A stretch of 64,000 bases of DNA from Mycobacterium sp. E787. Lineage in GTDB: Bacteria; Actinomycetota; Actinomycetes; Mycobacteriales; Mycobacteriaceae. The notes under the pieces are model-generated. The model made no database searches. It worked only from the letters and a program-made list of their open reading frames with translations, and was not told the origin of the DNA. The DNA lies in assembly GCF_001668725.1 (NCBI RefSeq), contig NZ_LZKL01000050.1:1-64000 (forward strand). The letters are read 5' to 3'. This document shows positions 10,013-19,032 of this stretch, in pieces; the stretch's first letter is position 1; each line of letters opens with the position of its first letter. A program made the position numbers and the translations under genes.

Positions 10013-10575
10013 CGGGTGGCCTTCAGCTCGGCCTGCAACCGCGCCCGGTAGGCGTGCCGCTGCTGGGCGGCCAGGGCCTCGGCGGCGGCCATCCGGGCGA
10101 TCATCGGCGCCCGCCAGCAATGGCAGATCGCCAGCGCCAGCGCGTCGGCGGCGTCGGCCGGTGTCGGTTTGGCTTGCAGCGCAAGGATTCTGGTGACCAT
10201 CGCGGTGACCTGCGCCTTGTCCGCGGCGCCGTTGCCGGTGACCGCGGCCTTCACCTCGGTGGGGGTGTGGAAGTGCACGTCGATGCCGCGGCGGGCCGCC
10301 GCCAGCGCGACGACGCCGCCGGCCTGGGCCGTGCCCATCACGGTCGTCACGTTCACCTGGGAGAACACCCGCTCGACGGCCACCACGTCCGGCTGATGGG
10401 TGGCCAGCCAGTGCTCGACGGCGTCGCTGATGGCCAGCAACCGCTTGGCCAGCGGCGCGTCCGACGGGGTGCGCACCACGTCGACGTCGAGCGCGACGAC
10501 GTTGCGGCCACGACCGCTCTCCACGACCGACAGGCCACATCGGGTCAGTCCGGGGTCGACGCCCAGCACGCGCAT
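10009..10575 (-). CDS. ruvC: Crossover junction endodeoxyribonuclease RuvC
   Basis: Resolves Holliday junctions by paired nicks. The 188-residue protein begins [14 protein letters not shown], with the first catalytic Asp in VDPG, the catalytic Glu in VAVERVFSQ, and the C-terminal acidic pair in [18 protein letters not shown] at 10575 is preferred (GAAGGAG upstream, same N-terminus as M. tuberculosis RuvC); an in-frame ATG at 10590 would add five residues. A near-perfect mycobacterial LexA site lies just upstream, so the ruvCAB operon should be DNA-damage inducible. Confidence 0.95.
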   Translation of the reverse strand: MRVLGVDPGLTRCGLSVVESGRGRNVVALDVDVVRTPSDAPLAKRLLAISDAVEHWLATHQPDVVAVERVFSQVNVTTVMGTAQAGGVVALAAARRGIDVHFHTPTEVKAAVTGNGAADKAQVTAMVTRILALQAKPTPADAADALALAICHCWRAPMIARMAAAEALAAQQRHAYRARLQAELKATR

Positions 10576-10590
10576 TACCGGCTCCTTCAT

Positions 10591-10606
10591 ACGAACAGCT
10601 GTTCGA
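10591..10606. promoter_or_regulatory. LexA (SOS) box upstream of ruvC
   Basis: ACGAACAGCTGTTCGA matches the mycobacterial SOS box TCGAAC-N4-GTTCGA at 11 of 12 defined positions (only the first T differs). It lies 16 bases before the ruvC start codon, a position where LexA would block the promoter. Confidence 0.85.
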
Positions 10607-10726
10607 GAGCCTAGCGGGCGTGGCCGACGGGATCCGGTAGACACGCTGCGCCGGCCGAAAGCTGTTAACTTATAGCCCACGTTCGCTCCGGCACTGCGGC
10701 CGGCACTGTGGCATGGAAGGTTTGGT

Positions 10727-11338
10727 GTGGCAACACTCCTGCTCGTCCTCGCGGCCGTGCTGTTCATCGCCTCCATCGTGGTGCTGGTCATCGCTTTGCG
10801 GCGCCCGAAGAAGGCCGCCCGCCCCAGCGGACGCCAGGACCCCCTGTCCTTCAACGCGATGCCGCAGTTCGGGCCCCGCCAGCTAGGTCCGGGCGCCATC
10901 GTCAGTTACGGCGGCGTCGACTACGTGGTCCGCGGGTCGGTGACGTTTCGCGAGGGCCCGTTCGTGTGGTGGGAGCACCTGCTGGAAGGCGGCGACCAGC
11001 CGGTCTGGTTCAGCGTCGAGGAGGACGACGGGCGCCTGGAGCTGGCCATGTGGGTCACCCGCAAGGACCTCACGTTGCAGCCCGGCGACTCGTATGTCGT
11101 CGACGGCGTGGCGTTTCACGAGTCGGAGCGCGGCCACGCCTCCTACACCACCGAGGGCACCACCGGACTGCCGGCCGGCGGCGAGATGGAATTCCTCGAC
11201 TGCACCAACGCCGACGAGACCGCCCTGCTGTCCTTCGAGCGCTGGGCCCCGGGCATGCCCTGGGAGATCTCGACGGGCAAGCCGGTGCTGACCGGCGAGC
11301 TCACCGTCTACCCCGCGCCCCCGCCCTCGGCCCCCTAG
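10727..11338 (+). CDS. DUF4178-type membrane-anchored protein (Rv2597-like)
   Basis: A 203-residue protein with one N-terminal membrane helix (about residues 3-23, [20 protein letters not shown]) followed by a basic stop-transfer segment ([12 protein letters not shown]) and a cytoplasmic beta-rich domain with the DUF4178 look ([44 protein letters not shown]). GTG at 10727 follows GGAAGG. It is first in a run of five plus-strand genes ending in speE, in the same order as Rv2597-Rv2601. M. tuberculosis has vapBC40 between ruvC and this gene; here there is nothing. The function is unknown. Confidence 0.85.
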   Translation: MATLLLVLAAVLFIASIVVLVIALRRPKKAARPSGRQDPLSFNAMPQFGPRQLGPGAIVSYGGVDYVVRGSVTFREGPFVWWEHLLEGGDQPVWFSVEEDDGRLELAMWVTRKDLTLQPGDSYVVDGVAFHESERGHASYTTEGTTGLPAGGEMEFLDCTNADETALLSFERWAPGMPWEISTGKPVLTGELTVYPAPPPSAP

Positions 11339-11348
11339 GTCGCGCACG

Positions 11349-11855
11349 GTGCCCCTCCATCGGCTCGCCGTGACCCCGGCGGACGTCTCCGGCGAGCGGC
11401 TGGGACTCGCGCTCAACGCGCCCGCGCCGGCGCCGCTGGCCACCTGCTGGCTGCGGCACCCCGACGGCGGCGCGCAGCGGCTCGGCGTCCTCGGCGCGTC
11501 GCACGTGGTCGCGGTCGAGCACGCGAAAGGCGGCTTCTCCGAGCAGGTCTCGTGCACGGCGCGGGCCGTGGGCGGCGACCTGCCGCGGCGGTCGGAGGCC
11601 CCCGGCTACCGCCTGCAATCCCGCACCGAAACGCACGACGAGGCGAGCTTCCGCCGGCTGGCGAGCGAACTGCGCGACCGGTGCGCGGGCCGCCCGGGTT
11701 GGCTCGGGGGCACCTTCCCCGGCGACGACGCGGCCCTGACCGCCCTGGCGGCCGAACCCGACGGCGCGGGCTGGCGATGGCAGACCTGGCACCTGTACCC
11801 GCGGCCGGGCTCCGGCGGCCTGGTGGTCCACACGGCGAGCAGGTGGCGGCCGTGA
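11349..11855 (+). CDS. DUF2617-like protein (Rv2598-like)
   Basis: Soluble 168-residue protein of unknown function starting with GTG at 11349, ten bases after the upstream stop. Recognisable stretches are ATCWLRHPDGGAQRLGVLGASHVV near the N-terminus and WQTWHLYPRPGSGGLVVHTASRW at the end. Position and size agree with Rv2598. Its TGA stop overlaps the GTG start of the next gene, so the pair is probably translationally coupled. No catalytic motif was recognised. Confidence 0.8.
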   Translation: MPLHRLAVTPADVSGERLGLALNAPAPAPLATCWLRHPDGGAQRLGVLGASHVVAVEHAKGGFSEQVSCTARAVGGDLPRRSEAPGYRLQSRTETHDEASFRRLASELRDRCAGRPGWLGGTFPGDDAALTALAAEPDGAGWRWQTWHLYPRPGSGGLVVHTASRWRP

Positions 11856-12283
11856 GCCGCAATCGCCTGTTCCTGATCTCCGGCGCGCTGGCCGTCGCGG
11901 CCGTCGCGTGCCTGGTGTTCGGAATCATCTTGCAGCAGAAGGACATCGGCTCGTACATCGCGGGCCACTACCACGAGTACTCGCGGGACGTGAACGGAAC
12001 GCGCTACGTGTGCACCGGATCGCCCGAGCAGGTCGCCGACTCCCTCGCCGACTATCAGGAGCCCGAGGCGCGCGCCGCCAACGGCAGCAACCAGTACCTG
12101 CGCTACAGCAACAACATCGTGATCGTCGGTCCCGACGGCAACCAACCGTGCAGCATCCGCGTCGAACCCCTGAGCGCCGGATACAGCCACGGCTCGTTCA
12201 TCTTTCTCGGCCCCGGCTTCTTCCCCGGATCCCCGTCGGGCGGCGCCGGCGGCACCCCGGGCGGCCCCGGCGGGACCAAGTGA
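11852..12283 (+). CDS. DUF4247-type exported/membrane protein (Rv2599-like)
   Basis: A 143-residue protein with an N-terminal membrane segment or uncleaved signal (LFLISGALAVAAVACLVFGI, about residues 6-25) and an extracytoplasmic domain with two cysteines (RYVCTGSP and NQPCSIRV) that could form a disulfide. The C-terminus is Gly/Pro-rich. The conserved pattern YCTGSPEQVADSLADYQEPEAR-like and the LRYSNNIVIV strand fit DUF4247. The start GTG at 11852 overlaps the previous stop. The function is unknown; context suggests a cell-envelope role with the neighbouring DUF350 protein. Confidence 0.8.
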   Translation: MSRNRLFLISGALAVAAVACLVFGIILQQKDIGSYIAGHYHEYSRDVNGTRYVCTGSPEQVADSLADYQEPEARAANGSNQYLRYSNNIVIVGPDGNQPCSIRVEPLSAGYSHGSFIFLGPGFFPGSPSGGAGGTPGGPGGTK

Positions 12284-12317
12284 TGGCTTAGGCGATTAGA
12301 AAGCAAAGGAGACAACC

Positions 12318-12773
12318 ATGTACCTCGCCGTCGAGATCGGAACCGTCGACGTCACTCCCGTCCTGAAGGGAGCGCTCGCGACGATCCTGTACTTCGCGGT
12401 CGGCATGGCCGTGCTGCTCATCGGCTTCTACATGGTCGACTGGCTGACCCCCGGAAGGCTGCGCCAACTGGTGTTCATCGATCGCCGCCCCAACGCCGTC
12501 GTCGTCGCGGGCGCCATGTACATATCGCTGACCGCCGTCATCATCAGCGCCATCACCAACAGCTACAGCCAACTGGGGCAGGGCCTGCTCGGCGTGGCGG
12601 TGTACGGGCTGATGGGCGTGATCCTGCTGGCGATCGCGCTGCTGGCGATGCACCTGCTGATCCCGGGCAGTTTCCACGAGCACGTCGACGAGCCGGAGCT
12701 GCATCCCGGATCGTTCGCGGTGGCGTTGATACTGCTCGCCGTGGGAGGGGTGACCGCCGCGGCGGTGTCATGA
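12318..12773 (+). CDS. DUF350 membrane protein (Rv2600-like)
   Basis: A 151-residue integral membrane protein with four predicted helices (about 17-40, 59-78, 86-110, 128-148) and the DUF350 pattern in LKGALATILYFAVGMAVLLIGFYMVDWLTPG. DUF350 proteins are often found beside spermidine-synthase-like proteins, as here: the ATG of speE overlaps this stop (ATGA). AAAGGAGA upstream supports the start. Its role is unknown. Confidence 0.85.
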   Translation: MYLAVEIGTVDVTPVLKGALATILYFAVGMAVLLIGFYMVDWLTPGRLRQLVFIDRRPNAVVVAGAMYISLTAVIISAITNSYSQLGQGLLGVAVYGLMGVILLAIALLAMHLLIPGSFHEHVDEPELHPGSFAVALILLAVGGVTAAAVS

Positions 12774-14344
12774 CGGTCGTGGATGCTTCCCCGCGGTGGC
12801 GCGCCGTGCTGCTGGCCGCCGTCGCGGCGTGCGCGGCCTGCGGCATCATCTACGAGCTCGCGCTGCTGACGCTGTCGGCCAGCCTCAACGGCGGGGGCAT
12901 CGTCGCCACGTCGCTGATCGTCGCGGGATACATCGCCGCGCTGGGCGCCGGGGCGCTGCTGGTCAAGCCGCTGCTGACGCACGCGGCGATCGCGTTCGTC
13001 GCCGTCGAGGCGGCCCTCGGCATCATCGGTGGGCTGTCCGCGGCGGCGCTGTACGTCGTGTTCGCGTTCCTGGACGGCTCGGTCGGCTCGACGTGGGTGC
13101 TGGCGGTCGGAACGGCGCTGATCGGCGGCCTGGTCGGCGCCGAGGTGCCGCTGCTGATGACGCTGCTGCAACGCGGGCGCACGGTGGACGCCTCCGATTC
13201 CGGCCGGGCGCTGGCCAACCTCAACGCCGCCGACTACCTGGGCGCGCTGCTGGGCGGGCTGGTGTGGCCGTTCCTGCTGCTGCCGCAGCTGGGCATGATC
13301 CGCGGCGCGGCGGCCACCGGCATCGTCAACCTCGCGGCGGCGGCCGTGGTGGCGCTCTTCCTGCTGCGGCGCGTCGTCTCGCCGCGGCAACTCGCGACGG
13401 CGCTGTGCGCCCTCACCGCCGCGCTCGGCCTGCTCGCCACCCTGCTGGCGCGCTCGGGCGACATCGAAACCACCAGCAGGCAACGGCTTTACGCCGACCC
13501 GATCGTCGCCTACCGGCACACGCCCTATCAGGAGATCGTGGTGACCCGGCGCGGCAACGACATGCGCCTGTACCTGGACGGCGGCCTGCAGTTCTCCACC
13601 CGCGACGAGTACCGCTACACCGAAAGCCTGGTCTACCCGGCGCTGGGCGGTGATTTCAACGGCGATTTCAAAGGCGCGCGCTCGGTGCTGGTGCTCGGCG
13701 GCGGCGACGGCCTGGCGGCCCGCGAACTGCTGCGCCAGCCCGGCGTCGGCAGGATCGTGCAGGTCGAGCTCGACCCCGCGGTGATCGAGCTGGCGCGCAC
13801 CACCATGCGCGAAGCCAACGGCGGCGCGCTGGACAACCCGCGGGTGCAGGTGGTGATCGGCGACGCGATGACGTGGCTGCGCGGCGCCCCGGACCGGTTC
13901 GACGCGGTCATCGTCGACCTACCCGACCCCGACACGCCCACCCTGGGCCGGCTGTACTCGACCGAGTTCTACGCGCTCGCCGCCCGCGCGCTGGCCCCCG
14001 GCGGGCTGATGGTGGTGCAGGCGGGCAGCCCGTTCTCCACGCCGACGGCATTCTGGCGCACGGTCGCCACGGTCCGGGCCGCCGGCTACGCGGTCACGCC
14101 GTATCACGTGCACGTGCCGACGTTCGGCGACTGGGGCTTCGTCTTGGCGGCGCGAGGCGCCGACACCCCCGCCGCCGCGCCCGTGCCCACGATGCCGGCC
14201 GGCGCGCCCCCGCTGCGTTTCCTCAACCAGCAGGTGCTCGCGGCGGCCACCGTGTTCCCCGGTGACATCGGGCCCCGCGCCCTCGAGCCGTCGACGCTGG
14301 ACAATCCGCGCGTGGTCGACGACATGCGGCGCGGCTACTACTAG
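12770..14344 (+). CDS. speE: Membrane-fused spermidine synthase (SpeE-like)
   Basis: A 524-residue fusion: seven or so N-terminal membrane helices (about residues 10-230) and a C-terminal polyamine-aminopropyltransferase domain. The catalytic part shows YQEIVVTRRGNDMRLYLDGGLQFSTRDEYRYTESLVYP in pieces, the SAM-binding LVLGGGDGLAARELL, the acidic VQVELDPAVIELAR, and VIVDLPDPDTPTLGRLYS with the catalytic-loop Asp. In M. tuberculosis this is Rv2601; long actinobacterial members may not all use putrescine as acceptor. Its TAG stop overlaps the stop of the convergent methyltransferase remnant. Confidence 0.9.
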   Translation: MTVVDASPRWRAVLLAAVAACAACGIIYELALLTLSASLNGGGIVATSLIVAGYIAALGAGALLVKPLLTHAAIAFVAVEAALGIIGGLSAAALYVVFAFLDGSVGSTWVLAVGTALIGGLVGAEVPLLMTLLQRGRTVDASDSGRALANLNAADYLGALLGGLVWPFLLLPQLGMIRGAAATGIVNLAAAAVVALFLLRRVVSPRQLATALCALTAALGLLATLLARSGDIETTSRQRLYADPIVAYRHTPYQEIVVTRRGNDMRLYLDGGLQFSTRDEYRYTESLVYPALGGDFNGDFKGARSVLVLGGGDGLAARELLRQPGVGRIVQVELDPAVIELARTTMREANGGALDNPRVQVVIGDAMTWLRGAPDRFDAVIVDLPDPDTPTLGRLYSTEFYALAARALAPGGLMVVQAGSPFSTPTAFWRTVATVRAAGYAVTPYHVHVPTFGDWGFVLAARGADTPAAAPVPTMPAGAPPLRFLNQQVLAAATVFPGDIGPRALEPSTLDNPRVVDDMRRGYY

Positions 14345-14697
14345 GTGGCCGGGTCCGGCCGGACCGCCTGCACCACCCACGCCGATCCTCGGCCGCGGCG
14401 GTGCTCGTCCACCTGCACGCCGGCGAACCCGGCGGCGCGACACTGCGCCGCGAAGGACTCGACCTGCTGTTCGGTCCAGCCGTGGCTCGCCAAGCCCTTG
14501 GCGCCGGGCCGGACGGCGGCCCGCCCCGCATTGCCTGGGCCACAACCGATGTCGACGACGCGGTCGGTGCCCGACACGGAGGCCAGCTCGGCGGCAAAGC
14601 GCGCGTTACCGCGCCCCGTGGCGAGCATGCCGAGGGCGGCCATCAACCCGATCGCGCCGCTGAAGCCCTCGTGGTCGGCGTGATGGTTGACGATCAT
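14341..14697 (-). pseudogene. Class I SAM methyltransferase with an internal deletion
   Basis: The frame codes 118 residues. The N-terminus is normal for a small SAM-dependent methyltransferase ([23 protein letters not shown], then motif I VVDIGCGPGNAGRAAV), but right after motif I it jumps to the C-terminal part (KGLASHGWTEQQVESFAAQCRAAGFAGVQV...AWVVQAVRP). The intervening motifs II-IV and post-I Asp, roughly 80 residues in relatives of about 200, are missing. The frame is kept across the gap. It cannot bind SAM normally and is probably dead. The start overlaps the yebC stop (ATGA). This is the position of vapBC41 in M. tuberculosis. Confidence 0.7.
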
Positions 14698-15449
14698 TCT
14701 TCGTCGAGGGCGGCCAACACCTCGTCCGAAAGGTCGACGTTGGTGTAGACGTTCTGCACGTCGTCGCTGTCCTCCAGCGCGTCGACGAGCTTGAACACCT
14801 TGCGGGCGCCGTCGACGTCGACGGGCACGCTGACCGACGGCTGAAAGCTGGCCTCGGCCGACTCGTAGTCGATGCCGGCGTCCTGCAGCGCGGTGCGCAC
14901 CGCGACGAGATCGGTCGGCTCGGAGATGATCTCGAAGCTGTCGCCCAGGTCGTTGACGTCTTCCGCGCCGGCATCGAGCACCGCCGTCAGCACGTCGTCC
15001 TCGGTCAGGCCGTTCTTCTCCAGCGTGACCACGCCCTTGCGGGAGAACAGGTATGCCACCGAGCCGGGGTCGGCCATGGTGCCGCCGTTGCGCGTCATCG
15101 CGACCCGGACCTCGCTGGCGGCGCGGTTGCGGTTGTCGGTGAGGCACTCGATCAGCACCGCCACGCCGTTGGGCGCGTAGCCCTCGTAGGTGATGGTTTG
15201 CCAGTCCGCGCCGCCGGCCTCCTCGCCCGCCCCGCGCTTGCGGGCGCGCTCGATGTTGTCGTTGGGCACCGAGGTCTTCTTGGCCTTCTGAATCGCGTCG
15301 TAGAGCGTCGGGTTGCCGGCCGGGTCACCGCCGCCGGTGCGGGCCGCGACCTCGATGTTCTTGATCAGCCGGGCGAACTCCTTGCCGCGGCGGGCGTCTT
15401 TGACGGCCTTCTGGTGCTTGGTGGTGGCCCACTTGGAATGGCCGCTCAT
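14694..15449 (-). CDS. yebC: YebC/PmpR-type protein
   Basis: A 251-residue member of the YebC family, three-domain proteins that act as regulators or, as shown for several bacterial members, as factors easing ribosome stalling. Hallmarks are the N-terminus [15 protein letters not shown], the [19 protein letters not shown] segment and [18 protein letters not shown]. It corresponds to Rv2603c. The stop overlaps the start of the deleted methyltransferase; the upstream 138 bases to pdxT contain no gene and should hold its promoter. Confidence 0.95.
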   Translation of the reverse strand: MSGHSKWATTKHQKAVKDARRGKEFARLIKNIEVAARTGGGDPAGNPTLYDAIQKAKKTSVPNDNIERARKRGAGEEAGGADWQTITYEGYAPNGVAVLIECLTDNRNRAASEVRVAMTRNGGTMADPGSVAYLFSRKGVVTLEKNGLTEDDVLTAVLDAGAEDVNDLGDSFEIISEPTDLVAVRTALQDAGIDYESAEASFQPSVSVPVDVDGARKVFKLVDALEDSDDVQNVYTNVDLSDEVLAALDEE

Positions 15450-15587
15450 CGGTGTTTCTACCTCTTCTGTTGCTCCATAACTCGCCCAACGAGTCTACGT
15501 GTGCGCCGAGTGTGGGCCCTAAGCACGTGATCTGCATCGAATTCGTCCACAAGCCCCACGCTCGACGGGCCAGGGGTCAGGCCCCGA

Positions 15588-16184
15588 CTAGCTGCGGCCC
15601 CTGACGATGTCGACGAACAGGTGGTGGATGCGGCGGTCGCCGGTCATCTCGGGGTGAAACGCCGTCGCCAGCATCGGTCCCTGCCGCACCGCGACGACGT
15701 GCCCGGCCGCGGTGGCCAGCACCCGCACCCCGTCCCCGGTCCGCTCCACCCACGGCGCGCGGATGAAAACGGCGCGCACCGGCTCGTCCAGGCCCGCGAA
15801 CGGTATGTCGCCCTCGAACGAGTCGACCTGCCGCCCGAAAGCGTTGCGCCGCACCGTCATATCGATCGCACGCAGCGGCAGCGCCTGCCGCCCCCGGGCG
15901 CCGGCATCGAGGATCTCGCTGGCCAGCAGGATCATGCCGGCGCACGCGCCGTAGGCCGGCAGCCCCTCGGCCAGCCGCCCGCGCAGCGGCTCGAGCAGGT
16001 CCAGGTCGAGCAGCAGGTGGCTCATGGTGGTGGATTCGCCGCCGGGGATGACCAGCCCGTCCACCGCGTCCAGCTCGTCGCGGCGGCGCACCGGCATCGA
16101 CTCGGCTCCCGCCTCGCGCAGCGCCGCCAGGTGCTCGCGGGTGTCGCCCTGCAGCGCCAGCACCCCGATGCGTGGCGCGCTCAC
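15588..16184 (-). CDS. pdxT: Pyridoxal 5'-phosphate synthase glutaminase subunit PdxT
   Basis: Glutamine amidotransferase that supplies ammonia to PdxS for PLP synthesis. The 198-residue protein begins [18 protein letters not shown] and has the family [10 protein letters not shown], the nucleophile Cys in [13 protein letters not shown], and the catalytic His-Glu pair in [18 protein letters not shown] at 16184 overlaps the tesB stop, and the gene is last in a pdxS-tesB-pdxT run, the Rv2606c-Rv2604c order. Confidence 0.96.
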   Translation of the reverse strand: MSAPRIGVLALQGDTREHLAALREAGAESMPVRRRDELDAVDGLVIPGGESTTMSHLLLDLDLLEPLRGRLAEGLPAYGACAGMILLASEILDAGARGRQALPLRAIDMTVRRNAFGRQVDSFEGDIPFAGLDEPVRAVFIRAPWVERTGDGVRVLATAAGHVVAVRQGPMLATAFHPEMTGDRRIHHLFVDIVRGRS

Positions 16185-17017
16185 GGCCGGTACCCGCGCT
16201 TGTAGCGGGTCAGCCCCTCCTGCATGACGGCCGCGACCATCTCGCCGGTCCGGGTGAAGATCTTGCCCTGGCACAGCGAGCGGCCGCCGCTGGCCGACGG
16301 CGACGACTGGTCGTAGAGCAGCCACTCGTCGGCACGGAACGCCCGCATGAACCACATCGCGTGGTCCAGCGACGCCACCTGCAGGTGCTCCCGCACGTCG
16401 AGATGGTTGACCTGCGCGGAGCCCAGCAGCGTCAGGTCGCTCATGTAGGCCAGCGCGCAGATGTGCAGCACCGGGTCGTCCGGCAACGGGTCGCGGTGGC
16501 GAAACCACACCTGCTGCTGGGAGGCCTTGCCCGGCGAGAGTTGCAGTTGCTCGCGCGGCACGATGCAGACGTCCCACTCCTCGAACTGCTTGAACCCGGC
16601 GTCGTCGAAGACCTTGATCGAGGTCAGCCCGGGCAGGCCGTCGGGGGGCGGCGCGGCCGGCATCGGGTCCTGGTGGTGGATGCCGTCCTGATCGGTCTGG
16701 AAGGACGCCCCCATGCTGAAGATGATCTCGCCGTGCTGGATGGCGTTGACGCGCCTGGTGGCGAACGAGCCGCCGTCGCGGGTGCGCTCGACGATGAAGA
16801 CCGTGGGCTCGTTGGCGTCCCCGGGGCGCAGGAAGTAACCGTGCAGCGAGTGGACCTGGTAGTGCGGGTCGACGGTGCGCACGGCCGACACCAGCGACTG
16901 CCCCGCCACGTGGCCGCCGAACGTGCGCTGGAAATATCCCGACTCCGGGCTGAACACCCGACCGCGGTAGATGTTGACCTCGAGTTGCTCGAGATCGAGG
17001 ATCTCTTCGATCGCCAC
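16181..17017 (-). CDS. tesB: Acyl-CoA thioesterase II (TesB2)
   Basis: Double-hotdog thioesterase of 278 residues that hydrolyses acyl-CoA to free acid and CoA. Recognisable elements are the first hotdog with [19 protein letters not shown] and [12 protein letters not shown], the [12 protein letters not shown] strand, and the second hotdog with [21 protein letters not shown] and [19 protein letters not shown] at 17017 is the start. It is inserted between the two PLP synthase genes, as in M. tuberculosis (Rv2605c), with a four-base overlap to pdxT and 14 bases to pdxS. Confidence 0.95.
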   Translation of the reverse strand: MAIEEILDLEQLEVNIYRGRVFSPESGYFQRTFGGHVAGQSLVSAVRTVDPHYQVHSLHGYFLRPGDANEPTVFIVERTRDGGSFATRRVNAIQHGEIIFSMGASFQTDQDGIHHQDPMPAAPPPDGLPGLTSIKVFDDAGFKQFEEWDVCIVPREQLQLSPGKASQQQVWFRHRDPLPDDPVLHICALAYMSDLTLLGSAQVNHLDVREHLQVASLDHAMWFMRAFRADEWLLYDQSSPSASGGRSLCQGKIFTRTGEMVAAVMQEGLTRYKRGYRP

Positions 17018-17031
17018 CGACAGCCTTCGGC

Positions 17032-17949
17032 TTACCAGCCGCGTTCGGCCAGGCGATGCGGCTGCGGGAGCTGCTCCACGTTGATGCCCACCATCGCCTC
17101 GCCCAGCCCGCGCGACACCTTGGCCAGCACGTCCGGGTCGTCGTAGAAGGTGGTGGCCTTGACGATCGCGGCGGCCCGGTGCTCGGGCGCACCGGACTTG
17201 AAGATGCCCGAGCCGACGAACACGCCCTCGGCGCCGAGTTGCATCATCATCGCGGCATCGGCCGGCGTGGCGATCCCGCCGGCGGTGAACAGCGTCACCG
17301 GCAGCTTGCCCGCCCGGGCCACCTCGACGACCAGCTCGTACGGTGCCTGCAATTCCTTTGCCGCGACGTACAATTCGTCCTCGGACAGCGACGTCAGCCG
17401 ACGGATCTCGCCGCTGATGGCGCGCATGTGGGTGGTGGCGTTGGAGACGTCGCCGGTGCCGGCCTCGCCCTTGGAGCGGATCATGGCCGCGCCCTCGCTG
17501 ATGCGCCGCAGCGCCTCACCGAGGTTCGTCGCACCGCACACGAACGGCACGGTGAACTTCCACTTGTCGATGTGGTGGGTGTAGTCGGCCGGGGTCAGCA
17601 CCTCGGATTCGTCGACGTAGTCCACACCGAGGCTCTGCAGGATCTGCGCCTCGACGAAATGCCCGATGCGCGCCTTGGCCATCACCGGAATGGTCACCGC
17701 CGAGATGATGCCCTCGATCATGTCGGGGTCGCTCATCCGCGACACCCCGCCCTGTGCGCGGATGTCGGCGGGCACCCGCTCCAGCGCCATCACCGCGACG
17801 GCGCCGGCGCCCTCGGCGATCCGGGCCTGCTCGGGGGTGACGACGTCCATGATGACGCCGCCCTTGAGCATCTCGGCCATGCCGCGCTTGACCCGCGCCG
17901 TGCCCGTCACGGCCTGGCCCGACTCCACTGGCTTGTTGTCTTCGTCCAT
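17032..17949 (-). CDS. pdxS: Pyridoxal 5'-phosphate synthase lyase subunit PdxS
   Basis: The (beta/alpha)8 enzyme that makes PLP from ribose 5-phosphate, glyceraldehyde 3-phosphate and ammonia from PdxT. The 305-residue protein shows [21 protein letters not shown], the catalytic lysine region [50 protein letters not shown] and the phosphate-binding [13 protein letters not shown]. It is first in the pdxS-tesB-pdxT unit. Confidence 0.97.
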   Translation of the reverse strand: MDEDNKPVESGQAVTGTARVKRGMAEMLKGGVIMDVVTPEQARIAEGAGAVAVMALERVPADIRAQGGVSRMSDPDMIEGIISAVTIPVMAKARIGHFVEAQILQSLGVDYVDESEVLTPADYTHHIDKWKFTVPFVCGATNLGEALRRISEGAAMIRSKGEAGTGDVSNATTHMRAISGEIRRLTSLSEDELYVAAKELQAPYELVVEVARAGKLPVTLFTAGGIATPADAAMMMQLGAEGVFVGSGIFKSGAPEHRAAAIVKATTFYDDPDVLAKVSRGLGEAMVGINVEQLPQPHRLAERGW

Positions 17950-17994
17950 TGCGCCTCCACTCTAGTGGTCGGCGACGAGCGAGTTTCCCCCTGA

Positions 17995-19032
17995 TCAGCG
18001 GATCGACTCGAGCAGGCCGGGGTTGCGGTCGCCGTCGGCCAGCAGGTTGGCCGCGGGCAACAGTTCGCCCAGCTGCACGGGGTAGACCTGCTCGCCGGCG
18101 GCGGTCAAAACGGCGATGTCATTCGCGTCACACCAGCGGGCCGCGTGGATGTAGCTGCGTTCCAGCTCGGTCCGCCCCGCCAGGGACGGCTCGAACCGGC
18201 TGGTGCGGTGGACCAGGTAGAACTCCTCGCTGTCGATCAGCGAGCCGTTGAACTCGAAGACCTCGTCGCGCCGCCAGATCGGCCCGACCATGTCGGCCGG
18301 CGAGACGCGCAGGCCGGTTTCTTCGGCCAGTTCCCGCGCGGCCGCCTCGGCCAGCCGCTCGCCCTTGCCCACCTCGCCGCCGACGGTGAACCACCACCGG
18401 GGCGCCGCGCCGTCGGGAAACGCCGGGTTCGCCGGGTCGGACCCGCACAGCAACAGCACCGCGCCGCTCTCGTCGAGCAGCACCACCCGCGCCGAGGTGC
18501 GGTGGTCGGGCGTGCTCAAGCCCCCGTGCGCCAGCGCGTGCTGGCGCTCGACGATCTCGAAATAGCTTGGCAGCGCGGCGGTGCCGCCGAGTTTGAAGGC
18601 GCGCACCAGGGGGCGTTCGGCAAGCGCGAGGGTGTCCCGCACCGCGTCGTTGTGAAACCGGCGGGCCAGCACCACGCGGGCCTCGGCGTCGGCCAACTCG
18701 GCGATCAGGCCCGCCGGCAGCGACGCCGGATCCACCATCGCCAGCGCGGCCGAGAGCTCGTTCTCGGCGTTCTCGCGCGCCGGGCGGGGCGCGCGTTCCG
18801 CGGCGTCGGCCAGCGCCGCCAGCCGGCCGGCCTCCGGCGAACTCCCGTACGCGTCGATCGCGACGGCCCGCGCCACCACCGCGCGCCGCGCCAGCGCGCC
18901 GTCGAGCGCCTGCCACGACAGGTCGTAGCGGACATTGAGCCGGTCCAGCCGGTTGGCGGTCCGGTAGGCCCACGCGCCCAGCACGACGAGCAGGACTCCG
19001 AGCGCCGTCATGACGAGGATCGCCCACGACAT
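17995..19032 (-). CDS. Membrane-anchored NUDIX hydrolase (Rv2609c-like)
   Basis: A 345-residue protein with an N-terminal membrane helix (about residues 3-23, AILVMTALGVLLVVLGAWAY), an alpha-helical middle region rich in Ala/Leu/Arg, and a C-terminal NUDIX domain. The NUDIX box reads GGEVGKGERLAEAAARELAEETGL, split here as GGEVGKGE and RELAEETGL, fitting Gx5Ex7REUxEExGU. The substrate is unknown. Its ATG overlaps the pimA stop by one base (TGATG), so it is the tail of the PIM-synthesis run; a role in hydrolysing a sugar-nucleotide or phospholipid precursor is possible but unproven. pdxH and PPE42 of M. tuberculosis are missing here. Confidence 0.85.
   Translation of the reverse strand: MSWAILVMTALGVLLVVLGAWAYRTANRLDRLNVRYDLSWQALDGALARRAVVARAVAIDAYGSSPEAGRLAALADAAERAPRPARENAENELSAALAMVDPASLPAGLIAELADAEARVVLARRFHNDAVRDTLALAERPLVRAFKLGGTAALPSYFEIVERQHALAHGGLSTPDHRTSARVVLLDESGAVLLLCGSDPANPAFPDGAAPRWWFTVGGEVGKGERLAEAAARELAEETGLRVSPADMVGPIWRRDEVFEFNGSLIDSEEFYLVHRTSRFEPSLAGRTELERSYIHAARWCDANDIAVLTAAGEQVYPVQLGELLPAANLLADGDRNPGLLESIR

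Noticed and set aside
15450-15587. Gap between yebC and pdxT checked for a small RNA or toxin-antitoxin remnant
   Set aside because: No hairpin with a T-run, no small frame with a ribosome site and no similarity to vapBC was seen.
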